Below are positions 45,606 to 54,295 of a stretch of DNA of 64,000 nt, one piece after another. The position numbers and the translations under genes were made by a program. The stretch covers positions 62,001 to 126,000 of the forward strand of contig NZ_JAHWXM010000002.1 of NCBI RefSeq assembly GCF_023091225.1, read 5' to 3'. The DNA comes from Microbacterium galbinum. GTDB taxonomy: Bacteria > Actinomycetota > Actinomycetes > Actinomycetales > Microbacteriaceae. Each line of letters starts with the position of its first letter. The first letter of the stretch is position 1. Under the pieces are notes generated by a model. The model was not told the DNA's origin, did not search any database, and saw nothing but the letters and a program-made list of their open reading frames with translations.

Positions 45606-46640
45606 TCATGCATCCGTCGGCGCGGGGCCGCTCGATTCGCGCACGATCAGGCGCCGCGCCGACACGCTCTGCGACACGACGTCCTCGCCGCTCACGAGCT
45701 GTGCGAGCAGCGCCACGGCGGTGCGAGCGCTCTCCTCGACCGGGGCGTCGAGCGCGGTGAGCCGCGGGCGCACCAGGCTCGAGACCCAGGAGTCCTCCCA
45801 CGCGATCACCGACAGCTGCTCGGGCACGCGCACACCGATCTCGGGCGCATGCGCGACGATCTCGGCCGCGAGGGCCTCGCTGTCGACGAGCAGGGCCGTC
45901 GTCGCTTCGGCGCGCGCCAGCAGATCGGCCACCGGATCGGATGCCGCGCGCTCCCAGCGCAGCACGAGCGAGGTCATGCCGCGCTTCTCTGCGGCATCCA
46001 CGAATCGACGATCACGATCGCGGGCGTGCACGAGACCGGGCGAATCGCTCACGCGCGCGACGGCGCGGTGGCCGAGACCGTGAAGGTGCTCGAGCACCTC
46101 CTCGTACGCGGCATCATCGTGCACGGTCACGGCCGGCACGGCGTCGTCGACCGGCGCTCCGAGCAGCACGGCGGGTGCGCCGAGCTCGCGAACGAAGCCG
46201 ATGCGGGGGTCGTCGTCGCGGAGGTCGACGAGCAGGAACGCATCCACTCGCTGCTCGCTCCACCACTCGCGGTACACGCGCTCCTCGTCGTCGGCGCGCA
46301 CGAGGGTGAGCGAGAGCGACCATCCGATCTCGGCGAGCGGTTCGGTCAGGCCCGCGATCAGCCGCATGAAGAAGGGATCGCGCTCGAACGTGTCGCCCGA
46401 GCGGGCGATCACGAGGCCGAGGCTGCGTCCACCCTGACCGCTGACCTTGCGGCTCGCGTAGTTCGGACGCCAGTGCAACTCGTCGGCCGCCTGACGGATG
46501 CGCGCGGCCGTCGCCGCAGACACGTTGGGCCGGCCGTTGAACACGTGCGACACGGCGGAGGGCGACACCCCGGCGCGCGCGGCGACCGCTGCGATCGTCG
46601 CGCGGGCGGGCTTCTTCTCGTTCGTCACCTTCTCGCTCAC
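45606..46640 (-). CDS. LacI family regulator of the glycan locus
   Basis: Repressor (344 aa). The helix-turn-helix is TIAAVAARAGVSPSAVSHVFNGRPNVSAATAARI and the hinge segment RPNYASRKVSG. A periplasmic-binding-like sensor domain follows. The GTG at 46638–46640 is preceded by TAATCT and a 7-nt spacer, suggesting leaderless transcription. The promoter's -35 lies inside an operator, so it is probably autoregulated. It is divergent from the sugar transporter operon and followed by the GH5-like gene. Confidence 0.92.
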   Translation of the reverse strand: MSEKVTNEKKPARATIAAVAARAGVSPSAVSHVFNGRPNVSAATAARIRQAADELHWRPNYASRKVSGQGGRSLGLVIARSGDTFERDPFFMRLIAGLTEPLAEIGWSLSLTLVRADDEERVYREWWSEQRVDAFLLVDLRDDDPRIGFVRELGAPAVLLGAPVDDAVPAVTVHDDAAYEEVLEHLHGLGHRAVARVSDSPGLVHARDRDRRFVDAAEKRGMTSLVLRWERAASDPVADLLARAEATTALLVDSEALAAEIVAHAPEIGVRVPEQLSVIAWEDSWVSSLVRPRLTALDAPVEESARTAVALLAQLVSGEDVVSQSVSARRLIVRESSGPAPTDA

Positions 46641-46647
46641 ACCACCG

Positions 46648-46676
46648 AGATTAGGGTGTTGACCCTCCGTTGTAAA
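46648..46676 (-). promoter_or_regulatory. Promoter of the lacI–GH5 operon
   Basis: On the minus strand TTTACA (46671–46676), 17 bp, TAATCT (46648–46653), then 7 nt to the GTG start. The -35 lies within operator O1, which explains autoregulation. Confidence 0.6.
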
Positions 46677-46688
46677 GCGGTATACATT
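46659..46688 (+). promoter_or_regulatory. Promoter of the sugar transporter–GH3–GH125 operon
   Basis: TTGACC (46659–46664) with a -10 in TATACATT (TATACA at 46681–46686, spacing 16, or TACATT at 46683–46688, spacing 18). Operator O1 overlaps the spacer and -10, and O2 lies just downstream of the predicted start. The leader to the ATG is about 75 nt. Confidence 0.6.
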
Positions 46689-46718
46689 AATCGCACGTTG
46701 ACGTGTACCGCTTTACAA
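46670..46718. promoter_or_regulatory. Paired LacI operators between divergent operons
   Basis: TTGTAAAGCGGTATAC (46670–46685) and its inverted copy GTGTACCGCTTTACAA (46703–46718) match at 15 of 16 positions. Each is also an imperfect palindrome around GCGG/CCGC, as expected for a LacI-family dimer. Centres are 33 bp apart, three helical turns, so a tetramer or two dimers could bind one DNA face. Confidence 0.75.
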
Positions 46719-46768
46719 AGCGCGCCGCGACACATCCATCCGTAGCACTGCAGCTCTCAGGAGGGCTC

Positions 46769-48052
46769 ATGACCGAAGGCATCAGCAGGCGCACCTTTCT
46801 CGGGGCGGTGATCGGAGGGGGCGTGATGATCCCCCTGCTCACCGGGTGCGGCCCCCTCATGCCGACGTCCAGCGCGGCCGGCTCGATCTCCGTGCACACC
46901 CAGCTCAGCGGCGCCGTCTCGGGCGCCCAGGTGTTCTCGGACGTCGTCGCCGCCTACTCGCGGGCGAACGATCGGCCCGTCGCCCTCCTCAAGAACGGCT
47001 CCGACCTGCCGATCGTCTTCGAGACCAGCTCGCTGGCCGGCAAGGAGGCCGACATCGCGATGGTCAACCTGCAGGGACGCACGCTCTCGTGGACCCGCCT
47101 CGGTGCCACCATCCCGGTGCAGGATCTGCTCGACGAGTGGGGCCTGCGCGACAAGATCATCCCTGAGGCGCTCGAGGAATGGACGGATGCCGAGGGCAAC
47201 CTGCGGGCCTTCCCGTTCACTCGCACCAACTGGCCGGTCTCCTTCAACACGGGGCTCCTCGACGAGGCCGGCGTCGGCATGCCGACGAACTCGGACGAGC
47301 TGATCGCCGTGGCCGACGCGCTGCGCTCGAAGGGCATCGGCCCGGTGACCGTCGGGGGCTCCGACTGGAGCGGCCAGAAGATGTTCCTGCAGATCCTGCA
47401 GGGCTTCCTCACCCGCGACGAGGCGAAGAAGGCGTTCTCCTCCGGCAAGCTCTCGGAGTTCCCGGGCGCCGTGGCCGGCGTCGAGCACTTCGTCGAGCTG
47501 CGCGACGCGGGCGTGTTCGTCGACAACGTGCAGGGCTACACGTCCGACTCCGAACTCACCCAGTTCAACACCCGCAAAGCGGCGATCGTCCCGGCGATGT
47601 CGTCGGCGCTCGCCCTCGTGCCCGCCGAACGCGCGGCCGAGGTCACGGTCGGCGGCTGGCCCGCCCCGTCGCGCGGCGGCGTCGTCGCCCATCCCACCGT
47701 GATCCAGAGCTTCAACGGCCACGGCATCTGGATCAGCGCGAACGGCGCCGAGAAGCTCGACCTGCTGAAGCCTTTCATCCAGAACCTCTACACGCCCGAG
47801 GTCACGAGCGAGTTCATCCTCGGTTCCGGCCGCGACATGAGCCGGATCACCGATGTGGTCAGCCGCGACTTCCCCCTCGTCGCACAGGCCTCCCAGCTCA
47901 CGACCGATCAGGTCACCCCGGTGATGCTGCCCGACCTGCTCATCCCCGACGCCGTCTTCGAGCCGATGATCCGCGCGACCGCGATGGCCTACGGCCGCGC
48001 CTCCGCCGACCAGATCATCGACACGTTCGAGAAGGCCTACGCCGCGGCCTGA
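46769..48052 (+). CDS. Sugar ABC transporter substrate-binding lipoprotein (Tat-type signal)
   Basis: Extracellular solute-binding protein family 1 (427 aa). The signal has a twin-arginine motif ISRRTFLGAV and lipobox LTGC (Cys27), so it may be exported folded by Tat and then lipidated. The body contains FPFTRTNWPVSFNTGLLDEAG and GFLTRDEAKKAF, typical of CUT1 oligosaccharide binders. CAGGAGGG precedes the ATG; sequence upstream is operator and leader. First gene of the transporter–GH3–GH125 operon. Confidence 0.9.
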   Translation: MTEGISRRTFLGAVIGGGVMIPLLTGCGPLMPTSSAAGSISVHTQLSGAVSGAQVFSDVVAAYSRANDRPVALLKNGSDLPIVFETSSLAGKEADIAMVNLQGRTLSWTRLGATIPVQDLLDEWGLRDKIIPEALEEWTDAEGNLRAFPFTRTNWPVSFNTGLLDEAGVGMPTNSDELIAVADALRSKGIGPVTVGGSDWSGQKMFLQILQGFLTRDEAKKAFSSGKLSEFPGAVAGVEHFVELRDAGVFVDNVQGYTSDSELTQFNTRKAAIVPAMSSALALVPAERAAEVTVGGWPAPSRGGVVAHPTVIQSFNGHGIWISANGAEKLDLLKPFIQNLYTPEVTSEFILGSGRDMSRITDVVSRDFPLVAQASQLTTDQVTPVMLPDLLIPDAVFEPMIRATAMAYGRASADQIIDTFEKAYAAA

Positions 48053-48069
48053 GGGCCCGAGAGGACACC

Positions 48070-49002
48070 ATGACCGCGCTCGCCCCCGCCCCCACGACCG
48101 AACAGCTCGTCACCGCCCTGCCCCCGAACCGACGCCCCCGTCGCTCGTCGTTGCGCGAGCGGTTCCCCGGCCTCGCCCTGCCGGCGCTCATCTGGTACGC
48201 CGTGTTCATGATCGGCCCCGTGGTCGCGATCTTCGTGATCTCGTTCCTGCGCTGGCCCGGCATGCTCGAGACACCGACCTTCGCGGGCTGGGACAACTTC
48301 CGCGCGGTGTTCGCCGATGCGACCTTCTGGGCCGCGCTCGGCAACTCCGCCATCCAGATCGTCGTCGGCCTGCCGATCATGATCATCCTCGCGTTCCTGC
48401 TCGCGTTCTACGTCGTGCAGAAGCCGCGCGGTCACCGCGTGCTCCGCTACCTGCTCTTCATCCCGGCCCTCATCTCCGCCCCGGCGACGGCGATGGTCTT
48501 CTACGCCATGCTCAACCCCGACGGCCTGATCAACGGCATCCTCGCTCCCCTGGGCCTGGGAGGGAACGCCTGGCTGGCCGACCCGAGCACGGCGCTCGGC
48601 GCGATCATCGCCGTCGAGCTCTGGAGCGGCATCGGCTACTCGGCGGTGCTGATCGCCGCGCGCCTCGACGGCGTCGACACCGAGATCGTGCAGGCCGCCC
48701 GTGTCGACGGCGCCGGAGACTGGCGGGTGGCGTGGCGCATGTACTGGCCGATCGCCCAGGACTTCATCGGCGTCGTGACGATGCTGCAGTTCCTGTCGCT
48801 GCTGTTCAACTCGGCCCAGACCGTGCTGCTGCTCACCCAGGGCGGCCCCGGTACCTCGACCATGACGCTGTCGTACCTCATCTACAGCAAGGCGTTCGTC
48901 GAGACGAACCTCGGCTACAGCCAGGCCGTCGGCGTCATCCTGTTCATCCTCGGACTGCTCGGCATGTGGCTGATCCGCCGCACGCTGCGCGCGACCCACT
49001 GA
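48070..49002 (+). CDS. Sugar ABC transporter permease (MalF type)
   Basis: CUT1 permease (310 aa, six helices). The EAA loop is EIVQAARVDGAGDWRVAWRMYWP, and the C-terminal part contains FNSAQTVLLLTQGGPGTSTMTL, both typical of MalF/UgpA-like permeases. The N-terminal 35 residues are cytoplasmic and basic. It begins 17 nt after the binding-protein gene with a GAGGACACC leader. No ATPase gene is in this operon, so a shared MsiK-type ATPase elsewhere is probably used. Confidence 0.9.
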   Translation: MTALAPAPTTEQLVTALPPNRRPRRSSLRERFPGLALPALIWYAVFMIGPVVAIFVISFLRWPGMLETPTFAGWDNFRAVFADATFWAALGNSAIQIVVGLPIMIILAFLLAFYVVQKPRGHRVLRYLLFIPALISAPATAMVFYAMLNPDGLINGILAPLGLGGNAWLADPSTALGAIIAVELWSGIGYSAVLIAARLDGVDTEIVQAARVDGAGDWRVAWRMYWPIAQDFIGVVTMLQFLSLLFNSAQTVLLLTQGGPGTSTMTLSYLIYSKAFVETNLGYSQAVGVILFILGLLGMWLIRRTLRATH

Positions 49003-49021
49003 CCGGACGAAGGAGCATCCC

Positions 49022-49873
49022 ATGGCATCACGCACCGTCCTCCCCCTCCGCGACCGGGTCGGATCGATCACGAGCGGCACGCTGGCCTGGCTGTACGCGG
49101 CCATCCTGATCATCCCCTTCTACTACTTCATCGCGTCGTCGTTCAAGACGAACGAGGAGATCTTCGAGTCGCCCCTCGCGCTCCCCACGAGCTGGGACTT
49201 CTCGAACTTCACCACGGCGCTGCGCCAGGCCGATCTGGGCCTCGCGGTCGCCAACTCCGCCCTCACGACCGTGGCCGCGCTGATCCTGACGCTGCTCCTC
49301 GCGCTCCCCGCCGCGTTCGCGCTGGCCCGTGCCACCGGCAGGATCGGCCGCATCATCGAGACCGTCTTCAGCCTGGGCTTCCTGATCCCCTCGTTCGCCG
49401 CGCTGTTCCCGACCTTCCTGCTGGCGGCATCGCTCGGCCTGTTCCACACGCGCACCTTCGTGGTGCTGCTGCTCCCGGCGACCGCCCTGCCGCTGTCGAT
49501 CGTCATCCTCACCGCCTTCATGCGCACCATCCCGCGCGAGCTCGAAGAGGCGGCGTCGATGGACGGCGCGACGACGCTGCAGGTGCTCCGCCAGGTCTAC
49601 CTGCCGATCTGCATCCCCGGTATCGCGACCGTGCTGCTGCTGAACTTCCTCTCGTTCTGGAACGCGTACCTGTACCCGCTCATCCTCATCGGGCCCGACA
49701 CCGCCCAGCGCACGATCCAGGTGGCGCTGCCGACCCTCAAGGTCGACGCGGGAACCGACTACGGTGTGCTGATGGCCGGAACCCTCCTGACCCTGCTCCC
49801 CGTCTACCTCGTCTACACCGTGCTGCAGAAGCAGATGCAGAAGGCGCTGGTCTCCGGGGCGATCAAGGGATGA
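49022..49873 (+). CDS. Sugar ABC transporter permease (MalG type)
   Basis: Second CUT1 permease (283 aa, six helices). The conserved EAA loop is ELEEAASMDGATTLQVLRQVYLP, and PFYYFIASSFKTNEEIFESPLALP lies after the first helix. It forms a heterodimer with the upstream permease. GGAGCATCCC precedes the ATG. Its stop overlaps the GH3 start (ATGA), coupling uptake to hydrolysis. Confidence 0.92.
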   Translation: MASRTVLPLRDRVGSITSGTLAWLYAAILIIPFYYFIASSFKTNEEIFESPLALPTSWDFSNFTTALRQADLGLAVANSALTTVAALILTLLLALPAAFALARATGRIGRIIETVFSLGFLIPSFAALFPTFLLAASLGLFHTRTFVVLLLPATALPLSIVILTAFMRTIPRELEEAASMDGATTLQVLRQVYLPICIPGIATVLLLNFLSFWNAYLYPLILIGPDTAQRTIQVALPTLKVDAGTDYGVLMAGTLLTLLPVYLVYTVLQKQMQKALVSGAIKG

Positions 49874-52188
49874 CGGGCTCTGCACATCTCCCCCTGCGCG
49901 AGCGCGTCGGGCAGATCAATCAGCGTCTCAAGGGCTGGGAAGCGGTGCGCTGGGTCGACGGCGCACCCCGCATCACCGACGTCCTGCGCCGCGAGGTCGA
50001 CCGCTGGGGTGGGATCGGCGCGATCTACGGCGTGCTGCGCGCCGACCCGTGGTCACAGGTGCGGTGGAGCAACGGCATCCCGCCCGAGCGCAGCGCCGAG
50101 GCCTATCGGGCCGTGCAGGAGTACATCGTCACGCACGGCGCGGGCCTGCCGACGCTGTTCGTCGAGGAGGTGCCGCGCGGGCTCATGGCCCTCGGTGGCA
50201 CGACCCTCCCCGTCAACCTGGCCCTGGGCGCGGGTATGGATCCCGCCCTCACCGAAGAGCTCGCGGCGCACGTCGCCGCCGAGACGCGCCTGCGCGGCAC
50301 GCACGTCGCGCTGGTGTCGGGACTCGACGTGCTGCGCGACCCGCGCTGGGGCCGCGCCGAAGAGTGCTTCGGCGAGGATCCGGCGCTCGCCGCCCTGCTC
50401 GTCGAGGCGACGGTGCGCGGGATGCAGGGCACGGATGCCGCGGCTGCAGCATCAGCGATCGCCCCCGACCGCGTCGCCGTCGTCGCCAAGCACCTGGCGG
50501 CGCAGGGCGCGGGCATCGGAGGCCGCAACGGCTCCGGCGCACCGATCGGGCGCCGGGAGCTGGGCGAGATCCATCTGCGTCCGGCATACGCCGCCGCCCG
50601 GGCCGGGGTCGCCGGCTTCATGGCCGCGTACAACGACATCGACGGCATCCCCTGCAGTGCGAATCGTGAGCTCTTGACCGGCACGCTGCGCGAGGGGTGG
50701 GGCTGGGACGGCCTCGTGATGGCCGACGGCACCGCGATCGATCGTCTTCGCGACAGCGCCCCCGATCCGGCGACGGCCGCGGCGATCGCTCTCGCCGCGG
50801 GTGTCGACCTCAGCCTGTGGGACGAGGCCTTCACGCACGTCGAGGAGGCCGTCGATCGCGGCATCCTCGACGAAGGGGTCGTCACGCGGGCCGCCGACCG
50901 CGTGCTCGCACTCAAGCGCCGCCTCGGTCTGCTCGGGGAAGCCGACGTGCCGGCCGCGATTCCTGCCGACCCCGAGCGCGAGCGCGCGTTCCTCTCCCTC
51001 GCCGCGCGTGCCGCCGCCCAGTCCGTCGTCGTCGTGCACGACGCGGGGGCGCTCCCGCTTCCGGCTGCCGAAGATCGCGCGGATGCCGGCCCCGTGATCG
51101 CCCTCCTCGGACCGAACGCCTCGGACCTCGACGCCCAGCTCGGCGACTACACGCCCCCGCGTCCGGTCCCCGACCCGACCTCCTCCACCGTGCACTCCGC
51201 ACTCGTCACCCGATACGGCGCGGAGCGGGTGCGCGTCGCGCAGGGCTCCACGCATCGCGGCGAACTCTCCGATCCCGCCGGCGCCCGGGATGCCGTGAGC
51301 GCAGCCCTCGACGGCGCCGACGTCGCCCTCGTGGTGCTCGGCGGTACGAGCCGCCGCAGCTACGACGACGAGTTCGCCGACAACGGCGCGATCGATGCGC
51401 CGGCACCCGACACCACCAACGGCGAGGGCGTGGATCTCGCGCACCTCGGGTTGCCGGACGCACAGCTCGCCCTGCTCCGCGCCGCACGCGCCTCGGGGGC
51501 ACCTCGGGTGATCGCGGTCGTGATCGACGGGCGCCCGCGCCCGCTCGACGACGTCATCGCACTCTCGGATGCCGTGATCCTCGCGCCCTTCCCCGGTCCC
51601 GGCGGTGGAGAGGCGATCGTCACCGCCCTGACCACCGGTGTCGGCGGAGGCCTGCTGCCGGCGACGCTCCCCTCCGCCGACGGAGTGCTGCCGGTCGCGC
51701 ACGACGAGCGCCGCGAGACGGCGCGCGGCTACCTCGATGCACGCCACCCCGCCGGAGTGCTCTTCGGCACCGGCACATCGTCGACGGTCGAGGTCCGTCT
51801 GCGCCCCGCTGCTCCCGGCGAGTCCCCCACCGTCTCGACCGCCGACCTGCGCAGGGGCGAGCGTGTCACGGTCCTGATCGACGTCGCGAACGCCTCGGCA
51901 TCCGAGATCTCCCTCGCCGTTCCTCTCTACGGGCGGCGGCACGAGCGCGGCATCCGTCCCCGACGTCGGACGCTGCTGGCGGTGACCCGGGTGACCGTCG
52001 CAGCGGGCGGCCGCACCACGGCCCCGGTCGACCTCGGACTCGACGCGCTGGGCTCCTGGGCGAGCGGGCGGCCCGAGGCTCTGCCCGCTGAGATCCTCGC
52101 GTGGACGGCATCCGCGCACGATCCCACCCACGACGCGATCACGATCCGCATCACCGACGACGAGGGCCGCACCGGATGGACGAGCTGA
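49870..52188 (+). CDS. GH3 family glycoside hydrolase
   Basis: Retaining exo-glycosidase (772 aa) with the GH3 TIM barrel (about 1–360), an alpha/beta sandwich (about 380–600) and a fibronectin-III-like end. GLDVLRDPRWGRAEECFGEDP and KHLAAQGAG are family motifs, and the nucleophile is Asp286 in GWDGLVMADG. There is no signal peptide, so it is intracellular. It could be a beta-glucosidase, beta-xylosidase or beta-N-acetylglucosaminidase; motifs do not decide. Overlaps both neighbours (4 nt before, 13 nt after). Confidence 0.9.
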   Translation: MTGSAHLPLRERVGQINQRLKGWEAVRWVDGAPRITDVLRREVDRWGGIGAIYGVLRADPWSQVRWSNGIPPERSAEAYRAVQEYIVTHGAGLPTLFVEEVPRGLMALGGTTLPVNLALGAGMDPALTEELAAHVAAETRLRGTHVALVSGLDVLRDPRWGRAEECFGEDPALAALLVEATVRGMQGTDAAAAASAIAPDRVAVVAKHLAAQGAGIGGRNGSGAPIGRRELGEIHLRPAYAAARAGVAGFMAAYNDIDGIPCSANRELLTGTLREGWGWDGLVMADGTAIDRLRDSAPDPATAAAIALAAGVDLSLWDEAFTHVEEAVDRGILDEGVVTRAADRVLALKRRLGLLGEADVPAAIPADPERERAFLSLAARAAAQSVVVVHDAGALPLPAAEDRADAGPVIALLGPNASDLDAQLGDYTPPRPVPDPTSSTVHSALVTRYGAERVRVAQGSTHRGELSDPAGARDAVSAALDGADVALVVLGGTSRRSYDDEFADNGAIDAPAPDTTNGEGVDLAHLGLPDAQLALLRAARASGAPRVIAVVIDGRPRPLDDVIALSDAVILAPFPGPGGGEAIVTALTTGVGGGLLPATLPSADGVLPVAHDERRETARGYLDARHPAGVLFGTGTSSTVEVRLRPAAPGESPTVSTADLRRGERVTVLIDVANASASEISLAVPLYGRRHERGIRPRRRTLLAVTRVTVAAGGRTTAPVDLGLDALGSWASGRPEALPAEILAWTASAHDPTHDAITIRITDDEGRTGWTS

Positions 52189-53462
52189 CGGCGTTCACGC
52201 CCGATGTCCGCACGCGGAATCTGATCGCGGACGCCGCCGACGGCGTGCGGCGCACCAGTGGTGAGCGCATCGGCGACCTCGTGGAGGCCGCCCTGCTGCG
52301 CACCCTCACCGAGACGGTGGGTATCGACCAGGAGGGGCGGGTGTTCATCATCACCGGCGACATCCCGGCGATGTGGCTGCGCGATTCCACGACGCAGCTC
52401 ACCCCGTACCTGCGCTTCCTCGACCGGAGTCCGCAGCTCGCCGACCTGGTCGAGGGTGTGGTGCGTCGGCAGTTCGGATTCCTCGCGCACGACTCCTACG
52501 CCAACGCGTTCAACGACGGCCCCACCGGCGCCCACTACGACGCGGACGACGTCTGCGACGACCCCGAGGTCTGGGAGCAGAAGTACGAGGTCGACAGCGT
52601 CTGCTACCCGGTCTCGCTCGCCCACACGCTCTGGCGGCGCACCGGACGCACGTCGGTGTTCGACGACGGCACACATGCGGTCCTCCGTGTGATCGTCGAT
52701 CAGCTCCGCGCCGAGCAGCACCACGAGGAGTCCGCGTACCGGTTCGAGCGCGACACCGCGATCCCCACCGAGACGCTCCCCCGCGGCGGTCGCGGCTCCG
52801 CCGTCGCGCACACGGGGATGACGTGGAGCGGATTCCGCCCCTCGGACGACGCGTGCACCTTCGGGTACAACGTCCCCGCGAACCTCTTCGCCGCCCAGGC
52901 GCTGCGCGCCCTCGCCGAGATCGCCCGCGAGGTGCTCCACGACGAGGTGCTCGCCGCCGACGCGCTCGCCCTCTCCGACGAGTTGCGAGCCGGTGTGAGT
53001 GCGCACGGCATCATCGACGGGCCCGACGGCGAGCCGATCTACGCGTACGAGGTCGACGGCCTGGGCGGCGCGCTCGTCATGGACGACGCGAACACCCCGT
53101 CGCTGCTGTCGCTCCCGCTGATCGCCCCCGAGGTGATCGACCGCGAGATCTGGGAGGCGACGCGTCACGTCGTACTGAGCCCCGCGAACCCGTACTGGTT
53201 CGCGGGCACCGCCCTCCGCGGCATCGGCAGCCCCCACACCCGCGAGAGGCGCGTCTGGCCGATCGCCCTCGCCGTCGAAGGGCTCGTCGGCACTGCCGAC
53301 GACCGCACCCGCCTGCTGCGCATGATCGCCGAGACGGATGCCGGCACCGGGCACGTGCACGAGAGCATCGACGTCGACGATCCCGCCGTTTTCAGCCGCC
53401 CGTGGTTCTCGTGGGCGGAGTCGATGTTCTGCGAGCTCGCGCTGCAGGTCGCCGAGGACTGA
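52176..53462 (+). CDS. GH125 exo-alpha-1,6-mannosidase
   Basis: Metal-independent inverting alpha-mannosidase (428 aa, (alpha/alpha)6 barrel). The family hallmark GDIPAMWLRDSTTQL is present. KYEVDSVCYPVSLAH, the acid-bearing FRPSDDACTFGYNVPAN and the base-bearing FSWAESMFCEL complete the pattern. No signal peptide. The ATG lies 13 nt inside the 3' end of the GH3 gene. Known GH125 enzymes trim alpha-1,6-mannose from N-glycans or mannans, which frames the role of the whole locus. Confidence 0.92.
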   Translation: MDELTAFTPDVRTRNLIADAADGVRRTSGERIGDLVEAALLRTLTETVGIDQEGRVFIITGDIPAMWLRDSTTQLTPYLRFLDRSPQLADLVEGVVRRQFGFLAHDSYANAFNDGPTGAHYDADDVCDDPEVWEQKYEVDSVCYPVSLAHTLWRRTGRTSVFDDGTHAVLRVIVDQLRAEQHHEESAYRFERDTAIPTETLPRGGRGSAVAHTGMTWSGFRPSDDACTFGYNVPANLFAAQALRALAEIAREVLHDEVLAADALALSDELRAGVSAHGIIDGPDGEPIYAYEVDGLGGALVMDDANTPSLLSLPLIAPEVIDREIWEATRHVVLSPANPYWFAGTALRGIGSPHTRERRVWPIALAVEGLVGTADDRTRLLRMIAETDAGTGHVHESIDVDDPAVFSRPWFSWAESMFCELALQVAED

Positions 53463-53496
53463 GCACCCGACGCACTCGCACACCCGCGAACGCACG

Positions 53497-53526
53497 AACC
53501 GCCCGGGTCGGATGACCCGGGCGGTT
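53497..53526 (+). terminator. Terminator after the glycan operon
   Basis: A 13-bp perfect stem (53497–53509 with 53514–53526, loop GGAT) lies 34 nt past the GH125 stop and is followed by GTGT. A convincing operon end. Confidence 0.8.
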
Positions 53527-53571
53527 GTGTACGTCTCGATAACGCTAATGTGTCATCGATGAATCATATGA

Positions 53572-54024
53572 TCAGGCGGTGCAATTGGGGGCCCCCAGAG
53601 CAACCTTGGACAAGAAACCGGCCAGCGTGAATGGCCCAGCCCCCATGACAACGATGCCGAGCACCATTCCACCTGCAGTCTTTCCGAGCCAGATAACACA
53701 CTGAACTTTATCTGCAGGCACGCTTGCCACCTCACCATTTCCGGAAAGGCTGATGCTATCTACCTGCTGTCCATTGATGTATTTCTGGAGGTAGGACCCC
53801 TTGCAATCGCTGAGCGGCGCCCCACTCGCCATGGAATACGACGACCCGTCAGTGCCGAGACAGATGTACTCGTATTCACCCGTTGACGCGGGCTGAACGG
53901 CAGCGGATGTAGGGGACTGAACAGCGGTCGGTTCACTCTGCGCGCTGGCGGCGCTCGGCGCGACCAAGGTCGACAATGCGACGACGACGGCGGCCCCCCA
54001 GCCAATCAATGATTTCTTCTTCAT
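53572..54024 (-). CDS. Secreted protein of unknown function with a Cys-flanked hydrophobic C-terminus
   Basis: Unrecognised 150-aa protein. A signal peptide (about 1–28, ending SAASA) is followed by a Ser/Thr/Pro linker, a small domain with Cys55 and Cys74, and a Gly-rich hydrophobic stretch (about 110–146, GKTAGGMVLGIVVMGAG) between Cys109 and Cys148. Codon usage and base composition are clearly less GC-rich than in the neighbours, suggesting recent transfer. GGAGG precedes the ATG and a TTGACA promoter lies upstream. A pore-forming or bacteriocin-like peptide is possible but unproven. Confidence 0.7.
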   Translation of the reverse strand: MKKKSLIGWGAAVVVALSTLVAPSAASAQSEPTAVQSPTSAAVQPASTGEYEYICLGTDGSSYSMASGAPLSDCKGSYLQKYINGQQVDSISLSGNGEVASVPADKVQCVIWLGKTAGGMVLGIVVMGAGPFTLAGFLSKVALGAPNCTA

Positions 54025-54084
54025 GATTCCTCCGATCTCACCTCTTTGTGCGGATCACCGTCTTCGCGGCGGTTCACCCTCGGT

Positions 54085-54113
54085 AGATTTCCAACCCGTA
54101 CACCCTTTGTCAA
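54085..54113 (-). promoter_or_regulatory. Promoter of the secreted-protein gene
   Basis: On the minus strand a consensus TTGACA (54108–54113), 17 bp, then AAATCT (54085–54090). The surroundings are AT-rich for this genome. The predicted leader is about 54 nt. Confidence 0.5.
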
Positions 54114-54239
54114 CCCATCGAATTTGTGGATAAATTCATCGGCGGAAAATATCACCTTGTACACCGACACCGCACCCACGCATGAGGACACAGCTCCTCC
54201 GGCGGTGAGTTTCCTCCATATTCGCAGCGCGGTCCTCAC

Positions 54240-54280
54240 GCCAACGAGCCGCCCACCCGAGGGGTGGACGGCTCGTTGGC
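54240..54280 (-). terminator. Terminator after the ChvE-type binding protein gene
   Basis: Outer 12-bp stem (54240–54251 with 54269–54280) with further pairing inside (CCACC/GGTGG). It begins 15 nt past the stop of the binding-protein gene on the minus transcript. Confidence 0.75.
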
Positions 54281-54295
54281 GAATTCGGAGAACGC

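Noticed and set aside
54021..54239. A 72-codon minus frame ending in an ATGA overlap with the secreted-protein gene
   Set aside because: The overlap looks operon-like, but its GTG has no Shine–Dalgarno, its start lies beside the terminator hairpin of the next gene, and it covers the TTGACA promoter.
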